From positions 96,386,330 to 96,450,329 of the forward strand of contig CM049307.1 of assembly GCA_026874595.1 (NCBI GenBank): DNA of 64,000 bases, in the 5' to 3' direction. Positions 11,289-22,700 of this stretch are shown piece by piece. A program made the position numbers and the translations under genes. The notes under the pieces were generated by a model. The model had not been told where the DNA came from. It worked only from the letters and a program-made list of their open reading frames with translations, and made no database searches. Position 1 is the stretch's first letter, and each line of letters starts with the position of its first letter. The DNA comes from Sipunculus nudus. Its lineage: Eukaryota > Annelida > Sipuncula > Golfingiida > Sipunculidae.

Positions 11289-13288
11289 ATGACAAAGACT
11301 GCCAGGAAAGTTGAAACTCAGAAAGCAGCTCAAGCCAAACTGATCAAGAAAAGACATTTTAGTTTTGACACACTTAAAAAGGTAAAGAAATCTCACATTT
11401 ATCTTTGAAGCATTACATGACAGATGATTACGGTACATCAGGAAGATAAATATAAATTAGTAGAACCATGGAAATGAGAACATTACCAAGGGAAATAAAA
11501 TTCATAAAATGCACAGATTCAGGTAATTTTAACTGAATATGTTTTGCAAGAGCATATTCATGTTTGGGGCTACTGTAAGGCCTCAAACTTAATTTTTCAC
11601 TCCTAGCTTTTTTTGTCCCTGCTCTGCGGATGGGGGGGGGGGGGGGGGACATCGATTTGGGTTTGTCTATCTGTCTATCAATTTGTCTGTCTATCTGTCC
11701 ATCCATCAGGTTTTCAGTTTCCATGTGATAACTTTCCTCAAATTTATCCAATTTCATTCAATTTGGATCAGTGATTGCTCTCATGCATACCTCAGTTGGG
11801 ATTGATTTTGCCGTGTCTATCTGAAAAATATTTCTCTCCACCTCAAAAACAAAATTCTAAAATTTTGGTCAAATTTCTCAGTGTGTTTTAGATTTTATGT
11901 TTGCCTGCAGATGTTTCCACATGTCATGGTGGATTTTTTTGGTCCTATTTCTCAATGTGTTTTAATTTTTATGTTCCCCTGCAGATGTCTCCACATGTTA
12001 TATTGCATATGTTTTAAGTTTATGTGCCCTCAAGATTTTCTCCACATGTCATAATTTTGGTTGCTTATCAAGCATGAAAAACAACAAGAGCCCAAAGCAA
12101 GGGACATTATTTCCATGAATTTCCTTGTTGCAATAAAAAGAAAAAGCAAAGAGAGAATGCTTGCAGAAAGTGGAAGAAAGATATCTGTGAAAGATATTTG
12201 TATATTTTATATTGAATCTGTTTGTATCATTTAAATGCAATAAAATGATAAATAAGGTATGCTCCTGATATGTGTTAAGGGAGGGAGGATTATATGGGTT
12301 GATGAGTTTATTTCAGTTTATATACCATATGGAGATTTGGATTTGGATGTGGAGGTGGGCTTTCTTGGGTACAATTGAGTGTAAAACCATCAACAAGAAC
12401 TTCTTTTTGCATTATTCTCATTTTACTCCTGCATGTTTTTGCACTTAATCTGCAGTATTGCTAAATTGACCTTTGGTCAAAATAAGTCACAGATGATAAA
12501 TTATCATCTAATATTTATTGTGATGGCAGAGGGATTCTTCATATCACTTGGCAATCTCAGACCTCAAGTTTGAAAGAAGAATTGACAGCATTTTGATTGA
12601 CAGACCTGTGAAAGATCTACTGATGACCAAGGTACAGATATCCCAGGTTATACTGTCTAATAAATTTTATGTGATGCAGAGTGATTTTGTATAGAAGTAT
12701 TTGAAGTCTGTTGGTCGTATTTTATAGAAGAAAATATCACAAAGGTATCACAAAATAAAGAAAATTTCTCTCTTGTTTTGTAAACTATAAACAATTAGGT
12801 CAAATTATTGATTTTTTTTTTTATAAAACCAAGAAGGTTTAACATACAAGGAGAGAGCACTCCATGGTTCAGGACAGGTCAGATGCTACTTGTGAAATCT
12901 GATAAGAAACCATGCACCGTGGTGTGAAGCCTGATTTGCTTAGGTGCTGGCAGCTTCTCTCACAGGCTCACCACTTGGGGTAGCGTAGCACCACCATGTG
13001 TTTGCCTCAGTAGCTGAAGCATATCTATACCCTGAAATTGTAAAAAAAAATCTGTCTTAGTTGGTATTCAATGACTGACAAAGATCCTACCATCAGTTAT
13101 ATGCACATTTACGTCCCTATAATTTATGACCTAATTTAACTAAATATGGTATGTTAAACCTATATAAAACAATTAGAACTTTTATATCAATTTAGAACTG
13201 TATTGTTCCAAGTCTGCTCCAGACTGCTCATCATCAGAGGCCAGGTGTCAGTAAAAAATCATTTGTGGTGAACTGTAGAGATGTGTGA
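11289..13288 (+). CDS. Small basic protein of unknown function, three exons
   Basis: Exons 11289-11381, 12530-12631 and 13196-13288 are joined by GT-AG introns (GTAAAG...GCAG and GTACAG...TTTAG), all phase 0, giving 95 residues. AATAAA occurs at 13300, twelve bases after the stop, which supports the last exon. The protein is lysine and arginine rich at its start (MTKTARKVETQ...), has a charged middle (SDLKFERRIDS, VKDLLMTK), and ends KSFVVNCRDV. There is no signal peptide, membrane segment or motif I know. I do not recognise the family. It could also be a fragment of a longer gene. The model rests on splice logic and frame only. Confidence 0.45.
11632..11710 (+). repeat. G17 run followed by TCTG/TCTA microsatellite
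   Basis: Seventeen G in a row (11632-11648), then 'gtctatctgtctatcaatttgtctgtctatctgtccatccatc'-like short repeats. It lies inside the first intron of the small gene. Confidence 0.7.
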
Positions 13289-13878
13289 ATCATCCAAGTA
13301 ATAAAATATGAATCTGACAAAACGATTCTTAAGTTTGTACTTTTACACCATGTACTTTTTACACTTTATAAACTATATTAAATATGAACTTCATATTTGG
13401 AAAGTAAGTATATTATTGTGCATTGTCATATGTTAACAGTCCTTCAAATCTTTGCCAGGTTTGATATTTTAATTCTGGGGTAAAAGGTTATGAAAGATCA
13501 GTAAAACCTCTAACGTTTCTTTTGCGTCCATCATTTGAACTCCTGGCTGGTTATGGGAATCTCTTCTGATTAATATTATATAACTACAAGGACAATCACA
13601 CTGTAAGTGTTGCTTATTTTGATGAGTCTTACTGCTGGTGTGTCTGTCATTATTGACACCTTTAAGTTTACTTCACTTTTGCTTTATATATGTTGTACAT
13701 GCCAGTATTTATATTAAGTGCTCAGAGGGTCATGATTTTTATCATATACCTGGTGCATGTCACCTTTGTTATGACCATATGTTACATGTAAAAGAGAAAT
13801 ATAATAAAATTGCATTTTTGATTATCTGACATATCTGCATGCAAGTCTTTTATTAGGTCATGTTATAATTCAGACCTA

Positions 13879-15010
13879 ATTGTATCCGCCAAAACAGAGT
13901 TCTGCGGATACAATGTTTTTAGTCCGATACGTTTCCAGAGAACTACTCTGAAACCACTGGGCAGAATTTTTTTTAATTTGGAATTATGATCGGGTCACAT
14001 GTGAACTGCTGCACCCTCATTTTTGGTTGACCTCTGACCTTTCCCCTCTGCCCAGTGTCCATTTGTGCGTCTGTTTCCACACATAAACCCACATCTCGGG
14101 AACTGGTTGCCCAGCTAAAAAGTTTGCACAAATGTAGCCCTTGGATAGCTTTATAACATACACTAAAAATGATGGCCCCACCTGCAATCATTTTTGCACA
14201 GTGTCCATCTGTTCATCTGCCTTGGAATAAAATCACTCATATATCAGTGCAGTGGTTTGACTTATCCACCTGAAATTTTGCAGGTTTATACATCCTAGAC
14301 AGCTTTCTTAATATTATGACAGGTGGTGCAACCTTCATTCACGTTTATGCTGCAGACATCCAAGCTCATATTTCGGGCCAAAATTGTGCATGTGTATAGA
14401 TCTCACATAGCTCTTTATCATATGCAAAACGGGTGGCGCCACCTGCAACCATCTTTGCACAGCTTCAAGTTTTTCTGTTGAGAGATAAAATCACTCGTAT
14501 CTAGGCAGTGGTTTGACATATCTGCCTAAAATTATGCATATTTATACATCTTGGATAGCTTTCTCGATTTTGTGGCAGCTGGCGCCACCTACATTTATGT
14601 TTATGCTGCAGACATTCAGGCTTATATCTCAGGACTGGTTTGACATATCCCCCTGAAATTCTGCATGTGTATAGATCTCACATAGCTCTTTATCATACAC
14701 AAAATTGGTGGCGCCACCTGCCTGCCACCATTTTTAGCACTGGGTCCTTCTGTTTGTCTGCCATGGAATAAAATCACTCATATACAAGTAGTGGTTTGAC
14801 TTATCTGTCTAAAATTTTGCATAGGTATACAACTTGGACAGCTTACTGGATTTTGTGGTAGGTGGCGCCACCTACATACACATTTTGGCTGCAGACATCC
14901 ATGCTAATATGCAGCACACCTCACTCTATTTCCCCTTGCCACTTAATCCATGCCTCACTTCACCCGTGATACTCTGATTTCGACAGATACACGTAGTTGC
15001 TTGTTGACTA
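13879..15010 (+). repeat. Palindromic-core repeat array, copy 2 (uninterrupted)
   Basis: This is the best-preserved copy. An 11-bp perfect inverted repeat, ATTGTATCCGC (13879-13889) and GCGGATACAAT (13904-13914), forms the hairpin start. A ~230-bp leader ('cctctgacctttcc...cacacataaaccc') follows. Tandem units then carry cores near 14171, 14325, 14434, 14578, 14706 and 14862, several of them perfect GGTGGCGCCACC. The end 'gatacacgtagttgcttgttgac' matches the other two copies. No ORF is present. Confidence 0.8.
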
Positions 15011-15080
15011 ACAGTATTCTAGGTCAACCATAAAAATGATTGTCCTGACAAATGCACTTCAAGTTGCATAAGAAATACAA

Positions 15081-15390
15081 TCTTCTCTGGATCAGGTTAA
15101 ATCCCCTCTGGATCAGGTGGCTCTATCTCCTTTGGATCAGGTTATATTCCCTCTGGATCAGGTGTCTATATCCCATCTGTATCGGGTTATATTCCCTATG
15201 GATCAGTTGTCTATATCTCCTCTAGATCAGATTATATTTCCTTTGGATCAGGTGGCTATATCTCCTCTGGATCAGGTTATATCCCCTCTGGATCAGGTGA
15301 ATATATCTCCTCTGGATCGGTTTATATCCCCTCTGGATGAGGTGGCTATATCTCCTCTGGATCAGGTTATATCCCCTCTGGATAAGGTAG
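15081..15390 (+). repeat. 45-bp minisatellite, about seven units
   Basis: The unit is two half-repeats built on 'CCTCTGGATCAGGT', one preceded by 'tatat' and one by 'ggctatatct'. The period is 45 bases, so a reading frame stays open for 95 codons (repeating SPLDQV and FPLDQV blocks). I take the ORF to be a by-product of the period, not a gene. Confidence 0.8.
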
Positions 15391-15582
15391 TACATCAGTA
15401 CTAGAAAGAAAAAAAAATAATTAAATACACATTGAACAAATCCCTGTATATGTTAATATACATCAACAGTATGTATATATTAATATATATCAACAGTAGG
15501 GCCTATATGTTAATATTTTGTTTCACTCGTTATAATTTGACGAGTAGATTGGTGATGTTCACAAAAGATATTTCACTTAAAT

Positions 15583-15964
15583 TTATATAGGTGCACCAAG
15601 ACAGATGAGCTCAATAAATATTTTGAAATTGTTCAGATAATACATACAATCAGCACTCCGACAGCAGAGCGTCTTTTCATTGTCTATATCTCTTGCGAAT
15701 GTTACGGTTGATCCTTGTGGGTTATTGTCAACAAAAGCAGCGATGTCCGCGAAAGTTAACGTCTTCAGAAATGATGAAGGATCCCAAAAAAAGAATAATC
15801 CTGAATTCACTACAGGTATCTCAAATATTTGTTGATGTGAAAGTTCTTTGACAATGAAAGTTTGTTGAATAGGAATGTTCATAACAAACTTCAGGTACAC
15901 TTGTGATGAACTCCTGCCGCCCTGGTACTCGTGCAAATTCCTTAATAGGAAATATATGTGGTCA
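15583..15964 (-). CDS. Possible exon, unrecognised protein
   Basis: An open frame on the minus strand follows a good acceptor (CATTTCAG just above 15964) and runs about 127 codons to a stop at 15583. Its composition is protein-like: an aromatic and aliphatic mix, FVDNNPQGSTVTFARD, CCRSADC. It lies downstream of the NLR-like gene on the same strand. I know no family for it, and no partner exon was placed. Another frame open at 16107-16427 nearby gives no clearer answer. Confidence 0.25.
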
Positions 15965-18900
15965 CTGAAATGAATGTTCTCAACATAATTTCAATATGAA
16001 CACGTGCAAAATGAAATGCGAACTTTGTGGTCTTTTATAGAAGTTCAACACGTCCCGAGTAGTTCCTGCAGTAACGTGATGAAGGAATATATACTGTATG
16101 GTCCTTTCACTGAAGTTCTGCACTGGTGAGAAAACAAACCACATGACTCAAAACTGAGCATTTTCTAGAGTTGAAGAGTTTTGAAGAAACAAAACGTAAT
16201 ATTAGTAGTCCTTTTTCCTCAGCTCTTTGGTTCCGCGTGTCTCTCATGAAACCTGCAAATTTGGGTGTCATGACTAGATCGTTCACCATTGTCTCCAAGG
16301 AAACGGCTAGGGAGCAGCCAGAGCTGCTTGATAGAACTTGACGGTCGGCCACAGGCGTAATTAACACATTGTATCGCATGACAAACACAAGAGCTGGCAA
16401 ACAACAAAGTGAATTACGCATGCTCAAAAATAACGAAGTCCAGCATACAATTGGCGGCCGTCAAAACACTAAATTGTTTATACATCATAAATAATAGTAG
16501 CTTCTGCTACACAGCTATGGTCAGTACTTAAGTGTTTCATTCCCTCCAAAGTCGCATCCATGAATCATATATATTAAAATTTTTAATTGTTAACCAGTTA
16601 ATGTCGTTGTACATTTTTTCATACCTGGCATTAAACCTCTCATAAGCCGAAAATATCACTTCAAAATCAGGAAATTTGGCTTCTACCGATGCCTTGAACT
16701 GTGGATCATAATAAGGATCTTCGAAATGTAATTCCTTCAATAATGGAAGCTCCTCCAGAAGTGGATAATATGGACTCACGTCAACGCTGGTTATCGAATC
16801 CTTGAAACCTGATATGTGCAACTTTTGTATCTTTGGTTTTGACATGCCTGTTGCCAATATATTTGCTATTATAGTTAAATCCTCCGATGAACATAGTCTA
16901 CAGTGTAAACTGGACCTCCGTACATGTGACATTGCAGTTAGAATTATACCTATATCATGTACCGTAACTCCACGAATATGTATTTTATGAATGTCAGGAA
17001 ACATGTTTGGAAATGCATTATGATCCAGTTTCTTGTACATAAAGAGGGTAGATATACCAGTATTTACAGATAATGAAGAAGATCTCTCTGTCGTCAAGGC
17101 CAAAGTGGTCGCCGGCGACAATTTACTTGGTAACTCGTAGTGAAACAACCGATTTATATATTCAAAATAGTTAATGTCCACTATTCTTAATTTTTTGTTA
17201 GTAAAACATAAATTTAGCATTTCATCAATCTTGTGCGCATTTAAATACCAAAGCTGTTCATCTCTGAAAGTGTCCGACCCATCAAAAAGCAACATTTTTA
17301 TATTAGCAGATGGAAGTATTTGAGTTACGTAATGATGTACAAAAGATATGTCTTTTGCGTCTTTTTTAAAACTAATAACTATCATAGGTATCTTTGATTC
17401 AGCTGTGTTCTTATACTTTTGGATAACCGTCACCAAAACATGGTAAGCAGACCTCCACATATCTATCTCTTCTGTTTCTGAAGGGCTTATTTTATCAGCA
17501 GTTTTATCAATGAAATACCCCAGATTTTTCATTATTTTCCTCATAACCATGTTTGATTTATAAGGATTTAAGCCAGCGAGGAATTGAAAAACCGGTACTA
17601 ATTCGACAAAACGTCTTGGACGACTTGCGAACCGTACTAGAGCTCTTTCAGTATCCGTGTGTCCAAAGGATACAGAGAGAGCAGCGTGAAACTCCAGAAA
17701 ACTTTGATGAATAAATTCCACGTGGTTAGAGTCTATAGGGTGCTCAGCGAGCGTCGTATGAAGAAATCCGAAACGAAATATTTCTTGGCCAAGTTTTTCT
17801 TCCAAGCAAGATATCGAAAAAGTCTTTTGGAAAGGCTTTCCATGACAATCGCCAAAGTACAATGCACCCAGTTTCCCCAACGGCTCCCGATATCGATTTA
17901 GGTTTTCTTTGTCAGAAATTTTACTTGTATCATCAAGTTTTTCCTTCCTATAGCGGTTCAAAGTAGTTTGTAAATATCTGGTGTATATAGTAGTGTGATG
18001 AGTCAGCCCAGTCTCACCCTTATGCCAAAGCATACACATCATTTGAAGCAACAAAGGTGACTCCGCCATTTTCTTCAGAGGTTCTTCTTTATGTAGAGCG
18101 CGTAATAACTCATTACTTCTGCCGGTATCATTTTGAAAAACAGATTTGTATAGCGTTCCATCCACCCAAAACCATTAAGCAGTAACTCTTGTCCATCGGA
18201 TTCCAGGCTTGGTCTCACGTGATCTGCCGCGTGTTCCCGTGTGGTCACTATGATATTCAAAAGGTACGACTGGTCCTCCCTTTTTAGAATAGACGTGATG
18301 TTTTCTGATGCAATTTTTGACATCTCGTCAAGACCATCAAAGATCAGTAAAACCTTTTCAGGTGAAGAGCTAACTAGATCAATGATGTGGTTCATAAGCT
18401 TTTTTCCAACGAAACTAAACTGTCTTCTCAGCAAAGTCTGAAGTGTGTCAGATGCCGCCAGCAGTGCTTTGTGTTCTGATTCTATATTGGTTAAGTGTTA
18501 ATTTTGCCCAACTGACTGAAAGCTGTCTAGAAAACGTTGTCTTTCCTCGCCACTTTCCCCGGTCACAATGACGTATAAAGGTTTGTTTCTCCTCCGCTAA
18601 AAAGGGGAAATAAATAACGGAAGTAAATCCAGTGTGTAACTGTCACTGTGGCTCATGTTGTTCAAGCGCGGTTTTGACCATAAGTAAAACTGAGAGGTGA
18701 ACATTACCAGATATTAGAGAAAGTATTACAACATATAATACAAATGGGATGTTTGCTTCGATAAAGGCTTTGTTGGACTTGGAGCTAACTAGATTAATCG
18801 TTATCAAAGTGGCTTGAATATTTCTAAATAGTTGTACATATAGGTTTATAATCTCGTGGAACCAAAGATGTGAGATTAAACAAACCAAAAACTCATCGCA

Positions 18901-19028
18901 CGCGAATAATTGAGAATGCAGACAAGGAAACATGCTGATCAGTATATTACAGAGATCGGATAAGGAATTTAACTGGATAGTCACCTTATATGACCACCTC
19001 TTTTTTCATCAATATGTGTTTCACTCAC

Positions 19029-19318
19029 CTTTTGTAATATCTCATGGTAATCATGAAGGATTTTGTTCTCAAGGCCTTTTGCTGGTCTACTGCATTTTAC
19101 CCATTTCATTGGTGTGTAAAGTAGATCAATTGGAACACGCCAGGTGTCGCTCGATACCCATAACGTCAGCTGGCTGTAACGATCAACCAGGTGCTCTGCT
19201 ATCTCATGCTTGGCGACCAATTTTGCATCAGGCGCTGTGTAAAGCTGTAAATGGCAGCAAGGAAAACCAGTCCTATGCTGACATAGAAAAGATGATTTAA
19301 AGAACGTGTTCGTCTTTC
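19029..19318 (-). CDS. Linker exon between CARD and NACHT
   Basis: Acceptor TTCTCAG just above 19318, donor AAAAG/GTGAGT at 19029. It carries a 96-codon frame (phase 1 in, 0 out) with AKHEIAEHLVDRYSQLTLW and HDYHEILQK. A second usable acceptor (CCATTTACAG above 19244) would shorten it and change the entry phase. Intron 3 (18597-19028) follows and is short. The Ty3 target site (19334-19338) begins 15 bp upstream of the acceptor. Confidence 0.6.
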
Positions 19319-19333
19319 CTGAGAATAAAGCTT

Positions 19334-19338
19334 CGCTT
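19334..19338 (+). repeat. Target-site duplication of the Ty3 element, left copy
   Basis: CGCTT, repeated exactly at 23933-23937 after the right LTR. A five-base duplication is normal for Ty3 integrases. Confidence 0.9.
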
Positions 19339-19537
19339 TGTGATGATACTATATATATGCATGTGTTACAGTTGGTGTGCCGGTAGGTGCTGCCACCTGT
19401 CTGATAAAACATGTACTTTGATATGGCCACCAGATGGCGTAGTCGTTTGTCATGTTCTGGAATAAAACGTATAAAACCACATGGCTTGGCGTCAGGTAGG
19501 ACGTTTGTAACTGTATGACAGTGACAGTAATATAACA
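19339..19537 (+). repeat. 5' LTR
   Basis: It begins TGTGATGATAC and ends AATATAACA (TG...CA). It contains AATAAA at 19461-19466 and TATAAAA at 19470-19476, which could serve as poly(A) signal and TATA box. I found no difference from the LTR at 23734-23932. Confidence 0.95.
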
Positions 19538-19555
19538 TGGTGTCAGAAGTGAAAC
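19538..19555 (+). other. Primer-binding site
   Basis: TGGTGTCAGAAGTGAAAC starts directly after the 5' LTR. TGG pairs with the CCA end of a tRNA. I cannot say which tRNA primes. Confidence 0.7.
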
Positions 19556-19732
19556 AGTTACCTTATGGAACCTCTGATGTACTTTTATAAGTGGCAGAAA
19601 AACAGTAGCTGTCACAAATAGCGCCGAACTGTCCGTGGGCGATAATAGGGGAAAAGTGCTGTGTCCCGTCGATATTGCCGCTCTCTTTTATATTATTTGT
19701 GGGAAAAGAACTGTAAGCCCATTGATAGAAAT

Positions 19733-22700
19733 ATGGAGATCGCTCCGCCACCTCCCATGTGTTATACAGGGAATACTAGTGAGAACTGGAAGCGGTTTAT
19801 ACAGAGATTCAACTTCTATATGGAAGCTACCGGTTCGATTGACAAACCTGACAAAACCAAGACTTCCATATTGCTGCACGTGATTGGAGAGCAAGCCATA
19901 GACATTTATAATACTTTCAAATATGATCATGAAGGGGATGAATGGAAGTATAAAATAGTTCTTCAGAAATTCGAGGAACATTTCACACCAAAGAAAAATG
20001 TGACACTTGAGAGGTTCTACTTTAATAAATGTGTTCAAAATCAAGATGAAAGTATAGATCAGTATCTGACTAGATTAAAAGCTCTTAGTAAAAACTGTGA
20101 GTTTGGTGACCTTGAAGAGTCACTTATAAAGGACCGTGTAGTATGTGGTATACGTGACAATGTGACACGTGAACGCCTGTTGCGTGAGGATAATTTACAG
20201 TTGCATAAGGCAATTCAGATATGCAAGTCAACTGAGCTGGTAAAAAGACACGCTAGTGAGCTACGGTCAGATGGAGCACCTGCAGCATCAGTGGATGCAG
20301 TACAAAAACCCAAATACAGTCCTTCTTACAGGAGAACTAATACTGATGTTCGAAGGAAAACGAAGGATGATCAAAAACATCACTGCTGTCGGTGTGATAC
20401 TACACATGCCAGTATGCACTGCCCAGCATATGGGAAAGTCTGTCACAAATGTGGTGGCAAGAACCACTTTGCCAAATGTTGTAAATCTGCTAGGTCTAAA
20501 AGGGTGCACACTGTTAAGGAAACAGAGCCAGAGGACTCTGAGGTTTTCTTTATGGACACAATAACAGTAGACTCTGTAGCAAGTGACTGGATAGAGCCAT
20601 TGGCTATCAATGGAATCATTATTCCTATGAAGTTAGATACTGGTGCTCAGGTTAATATTATAGCAGAGAAAGATTACAACACAGTAAAGAACAGGCCAAA
20701 GTTGCATAAAGTTACTGAAAAACTGAAAGCATATGGTGATCGTGTAATACCTGTTCTTGGAGGCTGTCGTCTCAAAGTTGACCACAAAGGAAACAGTGTT
20801 AGTCTTTACTTCTTTGTTGTGCCAGGTGATTCGCAGGCCTTACTTGGTCGTCAAAGCTGTGAACAACTAGGTCTTATCAAACGGGTCCATGCATTGAAGA
20901 TGGACAGATACAGTGAACTGTTCAAAGATTATAATGATGTCTTTGATGGTCTTGGTGAACTGCCAGGTGAACATAACATAGTGCTGGATGATACAGCCAC
21001 ACCAGTGGTCCATGCATGCAGAAAAATACCCTTTATTCTGCATGATCAGTTAAAACAGCAGCTTGACAAAATGGAAAAGTTAGGTGTAATAGCCAAGGTG
21101 GATCAGCCCACAGATTGGGTCAACTCAATGGTAATTGTCAAAAAGAAACGTGACGGATCGCTGAGAATATGCCTGGATCCAAGGGATTTAAATCGTGCCG
21201 TGAAGCGCCAGCATTACAAAATGCCCACCAGAGAAGAAGTTATGGCCAAATTTTCCGGTGCAAAGGTCTTTAGTAAACTTGACGCATCACATGGTTTCTG
21301 GCAGCTAAAACTGAATGAACAGAGTAGCTACCTCTGTACCTTTATTACTCCGTTTGGACGCTACAGGTACCTGCGACTTCCATTTGGAATATCCTCCGCC
21401 CCAGAAGTCTATCACAAGACAATCCATCAGATATTTGAGAAAATACCAAATGTTTACACGTCAATGGATGACATCATAGTTTGGGGGGCAACACAGGAGG
21501 AACATGATGACAGTCTGATGCAGGTACTAGAGGCTGCAAGACAGAGCAACCTCAAATTAAATAAAGACAAATGCCAGTTTGGGGTAAAGGAACTGATATT
21601 TCTGGGTGACTTGATCACAGATGAGGGTATCAAGCCAGATATGAATAAAGTGTCGGCCATTATTAACATGGAAACCCCACAGAACAAACATGATGTTCAG
21701 AGATTCTTGGGCATGGTGACATATCTGGCCAAATGGATTCCTGGACTTTCAGAGATATCAGCCCCTCTCCGCCAGTTGCTGGAACAAAAAACAGTATGGC
21801 AGTGGGACGCTGCGCAGCAAAAAGCTTATGAGCAATTGCAGAACCTGTTGACAACACAGCCAGTGTTGCAGTATTATGATCCGAAACGGCCCATACGGAT
21901 TTCTAGTGATGCCAGCAGAAATGGACTTGGAGCCGTGATATTACAATATGATGAGAATACATGGAAACCTGTTGCATATGCATCGCGTGCCCTCACCAGC
22001 GCTGAGACCAGATACGCTCAAATTGAAAAGGAGCTTCTTAGTATAACATTTGCTTGTGAGCGCTTCCACCAGTTTATTTACGGAAGCACAGTTCAGGCTG
22101 AAACTGATCATAAACCGCTGATTGGACTTTTCAGTAAATCACTACAAGACTGTCCGCTTCGTATTCAAAGGTTACTACTACGAGTACAGAAGTATGACTT
22201 GAAAGTCACATACACACCTGGGAAATATTTAGTGGTGGCTGATGCGCTATCCAGAGCTACAGACAAGTCCGCAGTTGGATCAAGCACAGAGAATGACTTT
22301 GAAGTGCATGTGAATTTAGTCATATCATCTATGCCAGTCTCTGACAGCCGTCTGTGTCAAATCCGCGAAGAGATCCAGAAAGATGATTCAATGATGATGT
22401 TGAAGGAAGTAATCATCAATGGATGGCCTACCAGCAAAAGTGACTGTCCATGTGAGATTGCTCCCTACTGGGGTGTTAGGGATGAACTCTCGGTTACAGA
22501 GGGGTTAATACTAAAGGGGTCCAAGTTGGTTATCCCTCAAACCATGAGAAACACCGTGCTCATCAAAATACATGAAGGGCATTTAGGAATTGAAAAATGT
22601 CGTCGACGTGCCCGTAGTGCTGTTTACTGGCCCGGTCTAAATAAAGACATCTCACAACTTGTAGCGCGATGTGAAACCTGCTCAAAATTCGCAAACAAGC

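Noticed and set aside
18643-18984. 113-codon minus-strand frame with hydrophobic stretches
   Set aside because: It lies in the 432-bp intron between the linker and NACHT exons, whose donor and acceptor fit well. I take it as intronic chance.
19661-19732. Upstream extension of the gag frame
   Set aside because: The 24 codons before the ATG at 19733 start at GTG and have no other initiator; they are more likely leader.
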